Source: Sapria himalayana
Lineage: Eukaryota; Streptophyta; Magnoliopsida; Malpighiales; Rafflesiaceae
Assembly (NCBI GenBank): GCA_029783825.1
Contig: JAREIK010002625.1
Coordinates: 76,702-140,701, forward strand
Reading direction: 5' to 3'
Length of the DNA: 64,000 bases
In this document: piece after piece, positions 23,920 to 35,123 of the stretch
How the letters are laid out: each line of letters begins with the position of its first letter
How positions within the stretch are numbered: position 1 is the first letter of the stretch
Position numbers and translations under genes: made by a program
Notes under the pieces: model-generated
What the model was told of the DNA's origin: nothing
Seen by the model: only the letters and a program-made list of their open reading frames with translations
Database searches by the model: none

Positions 23920-24730
23920 TCTATCTATCTTTATATCTATCTATCTGTCTATATATCTAACTATCTATCTATATGTCTATCTGTATATCTATTTTTCTAT
24001 TTATATATCTATATGTCTACCAGTCTATCTATCTATCTATTTGTATTTTTATCAGTTTATCTATCTATCTATCTATATGTCTATCTATCTATCTATGTAT
24101 CTATCTATCTATCTATCTCTATATCTCTCTATTTGTCTTTCTATCTGTTTATTTCTCTATCGGACTATATGATGATCTATCTATCTGTGTCTCTATCTAT
24201 CTATCTGTCTAACTATCAATCTTTATATAAATCTATCTATCTAACTATCTATTTGACTATGTATCTATTTATATATCTATCTTTCTATCGATCTATGTAT
24301 CTCTCTATCTGTCTATGTGTCTATCTATCTATCTATCATTCAATCAATCTATCTGTTTATATATGTATATTCCTATTTGTCTATCTGCCTATCTACCTAT
24401 ATATCTATCTTTCTATCTTTCTTTCTATCTATGTACCTATCTGTCTATCTATTTATCTATTTTTCTATTTATCTAGTTATCTATTTATCTATCATATTTA
24501 TCTATCTATCTGTCTGTCTGTCTGCCTATCTATTTATTTATAAATCTATTTATCTATCTATATATCTATCTGTCTACCTATCTATCTATCTATATCTGTA
24601 TCTATTTGTATATTTTTTTATAAGTCTATCTATCAATCTATCTATATGTCTATCTATCTCTTTATCTTTCTATTTATCTTTCTATCTCACTAGTCTATCT
24701 GACTATCTGATGATCTGTCTATCTATCTAT

Positions 24731-24972
24731 CTATATGTCTGTCTTTTGTCTATCTGTCTATATGTCTATCTGTCTATTTATCTATCTATTTGTCTATATG
24801 TCTATATATCTATCTATATATCTATCTATCTAGCTATTTATCTATCTATATATCTATCTATATATATGTCTATCTGTTTATCTATCTCTCTATATATCTG
24901 TCTATCTAGCTATCTATCTTTCTATCTATCTATTTATCTATCTAACTCTCTATTTGATAATCTAATAATCTT

Positions 24973-24997
<25 letters not shown>
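24731..24997 (+). repeat. Higher-order repeat copy 2 within array 2
   Basis: Second copy of the block at 23626-23919. It shares non-TATC landmarks in the same order: GTCTGTCTTTTGTC, GTCTATCTAGCTA, CTAACTCTCTATTTG and GATAATCTAATAATC. Confidence 0.8.
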
Positions 24998-25009
<12 letters not shown>

Positions 25010-26050
25010 TTATCAATCTATCTTTCTATTTGTCCGTATATCTGCCTATCTGTATATCTCTTTATATATCTGTCTATTTGTCTATCTATCTATCTGTCTG
25101 TCTATATATTTGTATATCTACCAATCTGCCTATCTGCCTATCTGCTTATCTGCTTATCTGCTTATCTGCATATCTACTTATCTATCTATCTCTATATCTC
25201 TCTATCTGTCTATCTACCTATCTACTTATCTGTCTATCTATTTATCTATTTATCTATCTTATCTTTCTATCTAAATATCTATCTTTTTATCTGTTTATCT
25301 GTCTCTCTATATATCTATAATTCTATCTTTATACCTATCTATCTATCTATATATGTATATGTCTTTATATCTAATAGTATAACTTTCTATCTATCTGTCT
25401 ATCTTTGTATCTATCTATCTATTTATCTATTTTTCTATTTGTCTATCTATCAATCTATATATCTATCAATCTATCTATCTACTTGTCTATCTATCTATCT
25501 GTCTATCTGTCTATCTATCTATCTATCAGTCTATCAGTCTATAAGTCTAATTGTCTATCTATCTATCTATCTTTCTATATATTTGTCGATTTGTCTATCT
25601 GTCTATCTGTCTTTCTATCTACCTGTCTATCAATCGATCTGTCAATATGTCTATCTATCTGTCTATCTTTCTATCTATCTACGAGTCTATGTGTCTATCT
25701 GTCTATCTATCTATCTATCTATCTATCTAGCTTTATTTCTGACTATCTCTCTATCTGTCTATCTATCTATCTTTCTTTCTATTTGTCTATCTATTTATCT
25801 ATCTCTCTTGATCTATGTAACTATTTGTATATCTATCTATCTATTTTTCTATCTGTCTATTTGTCTATATGTCTATCTGTCAATCTGTCAATTTGTCTAT
25901 CTTTTTAACTATCTATCTATCTATCTTATATCAATTTAAATGGAAATCTGGCTATCTTGTTATCTATCTATCTATCTAGCTATCTATCTGACTTTCTGTT
26001 AATCAATATATGTGTGTATTTATTTATCTATCTATTTATTTAACTGTCTA

Positions 26051-26690
26051 CACTACAAGAAAATATTGATTTTGCTAGGTACTTTTAGCTAGTGATCAAT
26101 CCCTAGCTAAATTGTGAGTGATTAGCAATGGAATAGCAAAGGATTTCTGCCATTTCATTAAAATAAAAATTTTGTAATGGATTAGCGATGGAATAATTTT
26201 GTAAATTCTACATCAGAAAAAAGCACGAAATTTAGCAATGGATTAGTTACGAATTAGAGACTGAATATTTTCATAAATGTCACTTCAGAAAAGTGGTGAA
26301 ATAGCAATGGATTAGCAATGTATTAGCAATAGAATATTTTCCTAAATTTTGCTCATGAAAAGTCGGAAATTTATGATGGAATTTTTCTAGCTATTAAAAT
26401 CTGGAATTTAGCGATGTATTTAGTGACGGAATTTCTATAGCTATTAAAATTCAGAATTTAGCCATGGATTTAGAGACGAAATTTCCCTAGATATTAAAAT
26501 TTAGAATTTTGCGACAGATTTAGTGACGAAATTTTCATAGCTAATTTCATCCAAAAAATAGTGAGGTATTTAGCGACGGAATTTCCCTAGCTAATAAAAT
26601 CCTGAATATAGTGATGGATTTAGCGTTGGAACTCTCCTAGCTAATTACATATAGAATATAGCGATAGATTTAGTGACGAAATTTCCCTAG
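26051..26690 (+). repeat. CACTA left terminus and subterminal repeats (element B)
   Basis: Begins CACTACAAGAAAATATTGAT and holds TAGTGATCAATCCCTAGCTAA, as at 7467 and inverted at 59737. Then come repeated units of about 60-70 bases combining GAATTTAGCGATGGATTTAG with AATTTCCCTAGCTAATAAAA. The motifs are candidate transposase-binding sites. Confidence 0.8.
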
Positions 26691-28015
26691 CCAATCTTTA
26701 ATTATTTAATTTTATTTAACTTATTATTTGTTTTAATATTTTATTTAATTTTGTTTATTAAATCCTATGTTATGGTCTATAGATGAGCAATCCTTCAAAG
26801 GCACATTCTCCTCGTAAACTTATAAAAAAGGATATTATAAATAAATAATTTAATAAAAATAAAATGCAAAAAAAAAGTATATTAATAAGAACTAAAATAA
26901 CTAATTTAATGATTATAAATTTTTTAAAAAATTATACAAAAAATTTTCCTAAAATTTTTACTTAAGAAACTTAAAAATTTGTATTAAAGTAACATTAAAT
27001 AAGTAATTCAATAATTATAATAATTTTTAAAGATATTTTAAAAATTAAATGAACATACATTAAAATTTCTACTAATATAAATATAAAATAATTCATTGTA
27101 TCATTAAATAGAAAATATTTTCAAAAATTTCTGAATTGATGAATAAACTAGTAAATATTAATATTATTATAAGTATAAAAAAACTTTTTATGATTATAGA
27201 AAACATTTAAAAAAATAATTAATACAAAATTTGAAAATCTTGAATTATAATAAAAATATAAATTTTTTCATTAAATTTAAAAGAAAATAAATTAATATTT
27301 AAAAATAAATATATAGATGTTTGTCCATTAAAAAATTTATAAGAATTAAATAATTGTGTAATATTTTTACTATTAGCTTTTAATATTTAGTCTTTATTAA
27401 AATAATAAATATAACTTTTTTTAATTATCTTCTCACTAAGTAATTTTTAGAATTTTAAAAATTATAAATGATATTAAATAATATGAAATTTTATGCCTTT
27501 ATAATTATTTCATATTATCTTCATAAAAATTAATATGGATTCTTAAAAATTTATAACCTTAAAATATATATATTTATATATTTTTTCAACATAAAGAGCA
27601 TTTATAATTCTTAGGAGAGTGGCTTGAAGAATAATCATCTTTTCATGTGTGCCTTGCAATATGAAGTTTATAAATTTGGTAGCCATGCATTTTTTTATAG
27701 TTGGAAGGTTAAACATTTATATTATGAAATTGTTTATATATTTATTGTCTAATTAATTTGATAATTAAAAAATTGCAAGGTGTTTATTTTTCATGTGTGC
27801 CTTGCTACACATACAATAACTTGTTGAAAATAATTTATTAAGTAAAAAAAGATAAGTATTTATCTCTTGTATATATTAATTTTCATTAAATGTTTTGATA
27901 ATTAAAAATCAAAACATTTATGGAATTAAACATTTACGCACAACAACTCTTCTAAGTCTCTAACTAGCACCACCCACCTCTCTCTCTCTCGATAATCGAC
28001 ACAGATAAATCAAAA
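26691..28015 (+). repeat. CACTA left-side internal module, copy in element B
   Basis: AT-rich, non-coding. It shares ordered landmarks with 33190-34500 (element C) and, inverted, with 57366-58700 (element D): GGTCTATAGATGAGCAATCC, TAAACTAGTAAATATTAATA, TATTAGCTTTTAATATT, GGAGAGTGGCTTGAAGAATA and a CT-rich CTCTCTCTCTCGATA end. This shows the three elements belong to one family. Confidence 0.8.
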
Positions 28016-28125
28016 TAAAATGAAGCATTTTCTTTCAGTCGTGCACTACATTTGATACTTGAAAGCCTTATCAAAGTGCATTATCTCTAGGGCCGCCTCG
28101 CTGGTTGTACAGTGTCGATCGACAT

Positions 28126-29478
28126 GGCCACCTTCCACCATGTCGTACTACAATCAACCTATGAAGACTACTCCGATTACATCAACTAGTTGGTAGATGA
28201 CATGCAGATTTAGCCACTCCTATCCACCGATCCTATCGTCTGCTTCTTCTATAGGCAATCTATAAATCAATCATTGTTAATTATAATTTTCTTTTGATTT
28301 ATGTCGTCAAATTTATGAAGCTCTAGCACCAGTTCTATAAATTCTAAAATGATTCCTTACTTTGATTCTTCACTCTCTAAAGCTGCCTCACACATGCCTC
28401 ATTAAGGAAGCTCTGCAATTCTTAGAAAGTAAACCCGACATGATGCTAGCATTTTTAAAATTATATGCAAGGTTTTTTTTATCTTCCTATTTGTGTGTTT
28501 TGACAAAGCACAATACGAAATTCAAGATAGGTTGTTTCCTCCTAGAACATTAGCTAATAATAAGATCATCCTATTTGTTTATGCTGGTAATCTCACCTCT
28601 ATGAAGGGGGGATTTGAGGTGATGCCAGCATCTTCATACCCTTTAAGGAGATCTGTGACCTGGTCTAAGTTTTCCTCTTGTTCTAGACTTGTACAAGTGT
28701 TTTTGGGATCCAATGTTATGAACTAAATGTATTGTCATCTTCTTTATGGTCTCAGCAACTCTGAATTCATTGATGGAATTCATGCTTCTTATGCCATAGG
28801 TCTAATCAAATCTTTTTCTCTTCTGGAGTCCAAGTAGAATTAGTTATGTGATGATCTTGAAAATGGGTTCTTAGGAGAAGAAATTTTTGATTCTGCTGTG
28901 AGAAGCTCTATTACTGAGCTTCTTGGTGTCCCTCGAGTAGACCTCTCCATGAGAGTTAGAACAATATTTTAGCAAAATAGTTGGGATGAGATTGTGAGCA
29001 AGCTGTGGCCTAATATTCGATACATCATGTGTGTCACCACTTGAAGCATGAAGCAGTATTATTCAAAACTCAAGCAATACATAGAACAGACTCCATTGTT
29101 TAATGTAGATTACCATGCTTCGAAATGTTGTGTTGTAGTCAACCTTGATCCTACGGAACCACCATACACAACTCGGTTCATCATCCTTCCCATTATATCT
29201 TACTTTGAGTTTCTTCCATATGATACTGTTAATGCGATTCATGGTGTGACCATGAGAAAAGAAACAACTATGGATTTTTCTGGCATCGAGGTGGGGAAGA
29301 TGTATGAGTTGGTCATGACTACCTACAAAGGACTATATTGATATCAATTGGGTGATATAGTGAGAATTGTTGGCTTCCATAACTACTCTCCTCAAGTTGA
29401 GTTCATGGTGAGAGCACCACAGCTTGACTTTGATGCTATGACTAAGGCAGACTTGATGTCTGCCATTGAAAATCGCTA
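28126..29478 (+). pseudogene. GH3 acyl-acid-amido synthetase pseudogene
   Basis: GH3 enzymes adenylate plant hormones (auxin, jasmonate, benzoates) and join them to amino acids in the cytosol. Several GH3 blocks occur in the right order. VVLQSTYEDYSDYIN followed by PLLSTDPIVCFF (28141-28255) matches the YEDIKPYIxR...PILSxxPIxxF region. The block near 28600 reads GGFEVMPASSYPL. From 28730 to 29478 one frame reads YCHLLYGLSNSEF, SWDEIVSKLWPNIRYI, KCCVVVNLDPTEPP, ISYFEFLPYDTV, GKMYELVMTTYKGLY, YQLGDIVRIVGFHNYSPQVEF and ADLMSAIENR. The part before 28730 is frameshifted, and the last frame has stops near 28835, 28841, 28969, 29042 and 29340 (CGA to TGA at the Y-R-YQLGD site). The C-terminal third and the start are missing. 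GH3 subgroup was not decided; YCHLL slightly favours the JAR1-like group. Confidence 0.85.
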
Positions 29479-29483
29479 ACTTG

Positions 29484-29994
29484 TGATGTTTCACCCAAAT
29501 AGTATGTCATTCCATTCATTGTTTCTTGCACAATGTATTTTTAACTTTTATATTCCTTATGTTTTCTTTGTTTCATGGAATACCTGGTATTTGGTATTTC
29601 AAAGTAATCTTTCTTTTTACTTGTTTCACTTATGGGCCATGATACATGACAACACATGCACATACTCTTCAGGCTAAAGCTTGCATACTAGGATGCCATG
29701 GAGCATGTGATGCATGCCCAAAATAACCTCTTCGCCTGCTTGGCATTGGCTTGTGTGTCAGTATACTGAGATGGTCTGGCATGGTAGGTTAGTCACCTAT
29801 ATGTCCTAGTGATTATTGGATTTGTGCTGTTTGGGTACAAAGTAGAAGATTGTTGTACTTGACAGCATCTAAATGAAATGTTTCTTTTCTCATGGATTTC
29901 ATCTGTTTATGCAGATGGAAGTATTTGCTTGGATATTTTACAGAATCAATGGAGTCCCATATATGATGTTGCTGTAATACTTACTTCTATTCAC
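29484..29994 (+). pseudogene. RAD6/UBC2-type ubiquitin-conjugating enzyme fragment
   Basis: Two exon pieces with an intron between. MFHPN at 29486-29500 is followed by a GTATG donor. The second piece at 29908-29994 reads [20 protein letters not shown] then VAVILTSIH, with no stop. This is the catalytic core of RAD6-class E2 enzymes ([33 protein letters not shown]), and the active-site cysteine (ICLDIL) is retained. These E2s take ubiquitin from E1 and, with E3 partners, monoubiquitinate histone H2B or other targets. The N-terminal half and the C-terminal SLLCDPNPNSPAN segment are missing. It begins within about 10 bases of the end of GH3 homology, so the two genes were joined before or during capture. 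Confidence 0.8.
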
Positions 29995-31559
29995 GTTCAA
30001 TTTTTTGTGAATCTTGTTAATCTGCTGAAATTTTTTGTGTTTTATCATCAATAAATTCAATTTCAAATAACATATTCTGAACTTTTTCTTTTATCATCAA
30101 TGGGTGGCCTAATTATACCCTGAATTAGCTGCATTTTCATCACAATTTATTCTATCTAAATAATCAGAAGCTTGCTAGATTATCTTTTAAATAGTCAATT
30201 GGAGGAGATTTTACCCGGTACACAAGGCATGTACCCCATTTTTGAACTAGGCTAGGTGACTTAAGCTTGGCCCAAGGCATGGCACTGAATGGCATGGTCC
30301 ATAGATGTGTTTTTAAATAATGTTATTTATTAATGGGGTGAAGAATGCAAGTACTCCATTTTTGAATTTGTTGCTATTATTGGCAACAATGGCTGCTTTG
30401 AGATCTTGAGTTCTGATAACAAGAGTGACAAGTTAATGTCATTGTCGCAAAGGCTAAAAAAAATATGTATCTTTTATTTGTAACATGTTTAATTTCTTCC
30501 AAAGGTTATGAACATAAATAAAATCTAATGATTGTTGTATTTGTTTTAAAATGAAAAAAAAAATTAAAGAAATTAACTTTTAATATTAAGCATTTATAAT
30601 TTTTCATATTAAAATTAAAATTTTATTTTTCTTTTAAAATATTACAATTATTTTATAATAGTGAGCGGTAAGTATTCTTTATTTATTTTTTTATATCATA
30701 TAAATAATACATCATGTTAGAATTGAAACTATATTATTGATTATGACTATAAGTATTCAATGTTGATGGATGAATATTTTAGTTGGTTTTTGTGGACTTG
30801 TTGGGTATATTGATTGAATATGTGTGTGTGTGTGTGTGTGTGTGTATTTGCGTTAGTTTTTCTTCTAGTATAAAGTAAATAAAAATTAAACTAAAAATTT
30901 TATAAACTAAAAAAATAAAAAATAGGTAATATGAAAATAATATAAACTTAAATATAGAATAAATCTGTTTGAAATGTCTGAGATTGAGTTATATATTAGT
31001 AATATAAGTCTACCTTGGCTTTTGCATATAAAAATTAAACTAATAGATGAATATTTGTTCTATGAATTTATTTTAAGATAATTAAAAATAAAAATTAAAA
31101 AAATGTTGATAAAAAGATGTATATTATAAAAAAATATCTACTTGTCAGAATACTGATGGTATTAGATAATCTAAGGAGATAATTCAAACAATGCATAAAT
31201 ATATATGATCCATTGAATCTTAGATAAATTTAAAGAACATGAGGGGTAAAATTTTTGAATATGGATCAACCCTGATATATATTTATCCATTTCATTTATC
31301 ATTATTAAGATGTAAGAAAAAGCATGATTAAGTATATTGCTAATGTGTATATTTTTTATTAGATTTTTAAAAGGGTAAAACGAATAATAATTAATAATCT
31401 TAAGAGTGTAAAGTGGAGTGGTCTATGAAGATATTGTATTCACATACATGATCAAAAATGTTTATAATCTGTGTCCTTTTTTAAACACTCATATTTTCAA
31501 ACCCTTAATTAGTTTTGCATTATTAAAAAAAATCAAAAAAAAATATAATACATAATTGT
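29995..31559. other. AT-rich interior of element B, no gene recognised
   Basis: The first few hundred bases may be intron of the E2 gene; the expected next E2 exon is absent. A (TG)n microsatellite lies at about 30823-30847. The rest (30500-31559) is AT-rich with no recognised family and no right-end CACTA motifs. Confidence 0.4.
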
Positions 31560-31683
31560 CATGCATAAACATGTTTTTATGCATACCAGCTATGCATAAA
31601 TATGTTTTTATGCATACCATCGATGCATAAACTTGTTTTACTGCATACCATGGTATGCATAAACATCTTTTTATTCATACCAT
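31560..31683 (+). repeat. TATGCATA-centred minisatellite
   Basis: Three to four imperfect copies of a roughly 30-base unit combining ATGCATAAACATG with TTTTTATGCATACCA. The units contain the palindrome ATGCAT. The tract runs directly into TATC array 3 and takes the place where a CACTA right terminus would be expected. Confidence 0.8.
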
Positions 31684-31935
31684 CTATTTTTCTGTCTACC
31701 TATCTATCTATCTATAGATCTATTTGTCTATCTATCTATCTTTCTATTATCTACCTATCTATGTTTCTAGCCCTCTATTTGTCCATCTTTCTATCTATCT
31801 ATCTATCTATCTATTTATCTGTCAATCTATCTTTTTATAAATTTATCTTTGTCTATCTATCTAACTATCTATCTATATATTTATCTATTTACCTGTGTTT
31901 AACTATCAATATATATATGTATGTATGTATGTATT

Positions 31936-31969
<34 letters not shown>

Positions 31970-32499
31970 TGTATGTATGTATGTATGTATGTATGTATGT
32001 ATATATATGTATGTGTGTGTGTGTGTGTATCTATCTGTATGTCTGTCTATCTGCTTATATATCTATATATCTATTTATATCTCTATCTGTCTATCTATCT
32101 ATTTGTCTATCTATCTTTCTGTCTGTCTGTTTATCAGTTTATTTCTCTATCTCTCAATTAATCTATGTGTCTATCTGTCTTTTTAACTATTTGTATATCT
32201 GTATATCTATCTATCTGTCTATTTGTCTATCTATATATCTATATATCTATCTATATATCTATCTATCTATCTTCCTATCCAACTATCTGTCATTATCTAT
32301 CTTTTTATCTATCTATTTATCTATCTTTCTTTCTTTCTATCTATTTATCTATCTATCTCTCGATTTATTTTTCTATCTGTCTATTTGTCTATCTATCTAT
32401 TTATCTATCTTTCTATCTATCTACCTATCTATCTATTTATTTATCTATCTATTTATCTATCTATCTATCTGTCTATTTTCCTATCTATCCATCTATATG

Positions 32500-32532
<33 letters not shown>
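31684..32532 (+). repeat. TATC tetranucleotide array 3 (0.85 kb) with ATGT sub-array
   Basis: Degenerate TATC array broken by a purer (ATGT)n block at about 31915-32012, then (TG)n and TATC again. Its right end abuts the left terminus of element C at 32533. Its left end joins the ATGCAT minisatellite, not a transposon terminus. Confidence 0.95.
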
Positions 32533-32533
<1 letters not shown>

Positions 32534-33190
32534 ACTACACGTAAATTTTAGCAAGGTAAAATTCTCTAGCTAAATAGCTAGGGATTAGCCAGGGAATATA
32601 AAGGTATTTTTTATTTTTCATTAAAATAGAAACTCGAGATGGATTAGTGACGGATTAGCCACGAAAAGGTTTGATTGAAAAATATGCGATGGATTTAGCA
32701 ACGGAATTTACCTTGTCAATTATATCCAGAAAAATTCATTCACTAATATTTTCGTAGGTTTCCTCTCAAAAAAAAACCGTGAAAATTACCAACGGATTTT
32801 GTGACAAAATTTTCCTAGCTAATTTTATCGATATAAATTCTGTCGCTAATATTTTAATAGAGGTCCACACTTTTAAAATCAAGAATTTTGTTACGGATTT
32901 AGCGACGGATATTCCCTAGCTAATTATCTCGATACAAAATCCCTCGTTAATATTTTTGTAGGGTTCCTCGCAAAGAAAATGATGAAAATAGTGACGGATT
33001 TAGTGATAGATTTTTTCTAGCTAATAATATCGATAAAAAATCCATTGCTAAATAATTATTTGAAACTTTTTTTACTATTTTATAATTTATTGCATGTGAT
33101 TATCTCTTATATTTTATTTTACACATAATATATCCATTCCGCTAGGGATTTTCCTCTAGATATTTACATTGAGGATAGTTTACGTTTCCA
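32533..33190 (+). repeat. CACTA left terminus and subterminal repeats (element C)
   Basis: Contains repeated GGATTTAGCGACGGA-like motifs, TTCCCTAGCTAATTATNTCG and TTTCTAGCTAATAATATCGA in alternating orientation. It is more diverged from the A and B left ends than those are from each other (for instance AATTTTAGCAAGG in place of AATATCGATTTAGC). Confidence 0.75.
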
Positions 33191-34510
33191 ATCTTTAATG
33201 ATTTAATTTTTTTTTAATTTATATTTGGTTTAATTTTTTATTTATTTTGTTTATTAAATATATGTCATGGTCTATAGATGAGTAATCCTTGAAGGACACA
33301 TTCTTTTTGTAATAATATAAAAATAGGCTATTATAAATAAATAATTTAAAAAATATAAAAATACAAAATAAAATTATATTAATAAGGACTACACTAACTA
33401 TTTTAATGGTTATAAAATTTTAAAAAAATTATACAAAAAATGTTTCTCAAATATTTAATTAAGAAACTAAAAAATTTGTATTAAAGTAATATTTAAATAA
33501 TTATTTCTATAATTATAAAAATTTTTTAAGATATTTAAAAAAATAAATGAATATACATTAAATTTTTTAATAATATAAAGGTAAAATAATTCATTGTATG
33601 ATTAAATTGAAATTATTTATAAAAATATCTAAATTGATGAATAAACTAGTAAATATTAATATCATTATAAGTATAAAAAAAATTATTATCATAGGAAACA
33701 TTTAAAAAAATAATTACTACAAAATTAGAAAATCTTGAATTATAATAAAAATTTAAATTTTTTCATTAAATTTAAAAGAAATTAAATTGATATTTAATAA
33801 TAAATACACAGATGTTTTCCCCTCCTAAAATTTATAAGAATTAAATATTTGAGTAATATTTTTACTATTAGCTTTTAATATTCAGTCTTTATTAAAATAA
33901 TAAAAATAACTTTTTTTTATTATCTTCTCACTTTAAGTAATTTTTAGAATTTTAAAGATTATATATTATATCAATTAATATGAAATTTTATGCTTTTAAA
34001 ATTATTTCATATTATCTTCATAATAATTAATATGAATTTTTTAAAATTTATAACCATAAAATATATATATTTATATATTTTTTAACATAAAGAGTGTTTA
34101 TAACTTTTAGGAGTGTGGCTTGAAGAATAATCATATTTTCATTTTTGCTTAACTATATGAAATTTGCAAATTTTGTAGCCATTCGATTTTTTTTTTCTAG
34201 TTGGAAGTCTGAACATTCACTTTATGAAGTCGTTTATATATTTATTATTTAATTAATTTGATAATTAAAAATTGTAATGTGTTTATTTTTCATGTGTGAA
34301 TTGCTACACGAATATGAACTTGTTTAAAATAATTTGATAATAAAAAAATACTAGTCTTTATGATTTTTATATATTTATTGTTTATTTAATGTCTTGATAA
34401 TAAAAAAGAAAAACATTTTCGGAATTTTAATAACTTCATAAACACTTTAACTCTCGCCAAACTCCTCTAACTCCCTCTCTCTCTCTCTCTCGACACCGAT
34501 ACAACATAAC
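33191..34510 (+). repeat. CACTA left-side internal module, copy in element C
   Basis: Same landmarks and order as 26691-28015, ending in a (CT)n tract followed by CGACACCGATACAACATAAC. From there the match to element D continues (AGTGATAATT, CTTCATCAATTATCTTAATA, to about 34620), whereas element B diverges at this point into its captured genes. Confidence 0.8.
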
Positions 34511-34619
34511 CTAATAGTAGAGTAAGTGATAATTCCTTCAAGCCGTTAGTTTCTTATTGATTTAAGGTACGTTTTCTACCCTAACTCTTCATCAATTATC
34601 TTAATACAGGAGTGTATGT

Positions 34620-35063
34620 TTGGATTCTACTATTTTTTTTTTCAAATTTCTTCTTCTACCCTCACTATTACCATATATTATGCACAATACTTCATTAATC
34701 ACCATGGAATGCTTGGATTACTTAATACACATGGATTAATATACATACTTAATGTATGTGTGATATAATGCATTCTCATTGTGTAGATGTTGATGTTGCA
34801 CAGTAAGTATGGTATGCAAGCTCGATATCCATGTTTTTTACCACTTAGACAGGCTTGTGGTTTTGGATTTTAATCACAAAATATGTGCTGGTGTTTCTGG
34901 TGAGCAGTGTGTATAAAACAACATATTTAATATTTACATAATAAATTATATAAATATGATGATCCCAAGATTAATAACACATTAATATATAAAGTGTATT
35001 TTACTAATGTATAATTATAAAACCAGTATACATAGTTATATATAAATATAACATATATTTAAT

Positions 35064-35123
<60 letters not shown>

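Larger units (their letters stand above)
22702..26050 (+). repeat. TATC tetranucleotide array 2 (3.3 kb)
   Basis: Degenerate TATC/TGTC/TTTC/TATT array between the right terminus of element A and the left terminus of element B. It contains a long internal duplication: about 290 bases from CTATATGTCTGTCTTTTGTC at 23626 recur at 24731 with few differences, including the rare string GATAATCTAATAATC (23879 and 24956). Motifs of the form ACTAT(C/G)TGATGATCTGTC recur at about 22835, 24163 and 24700. Long + strand open frames (up to 540 codons of SIYL-type repeats) follow from the repeat. Confidence 0.95.
26051..31683 (+). mobile_element. CACTA-like element B, left end with captured GH3 and E2 pieces
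   Basis: The left terminus CACTACAAGAAAATATTG at 26051 abuts array 2. Subterminal repeats follow to about 26690, then a 1.3 kb AT-rich module shared with elements C and D, then a GH3 pseudogene and a RAD6-type E2 piece. No right terminus or right subterminal repeat was found before array 3 begins near 31684, so the right end is missing or the true boundary lies elsewhere. The right limit given is the start of the next array. Confidence 0.5.

Noticed and set aside
23626..24997. Possible CRISPR-like regular repeat and spacer structure in array 2
   Set aside because: The regularity is a tetranucleotide array with one large duplication. There are no constant repeats with unique spacers, and the context is a plant nuclear genome.
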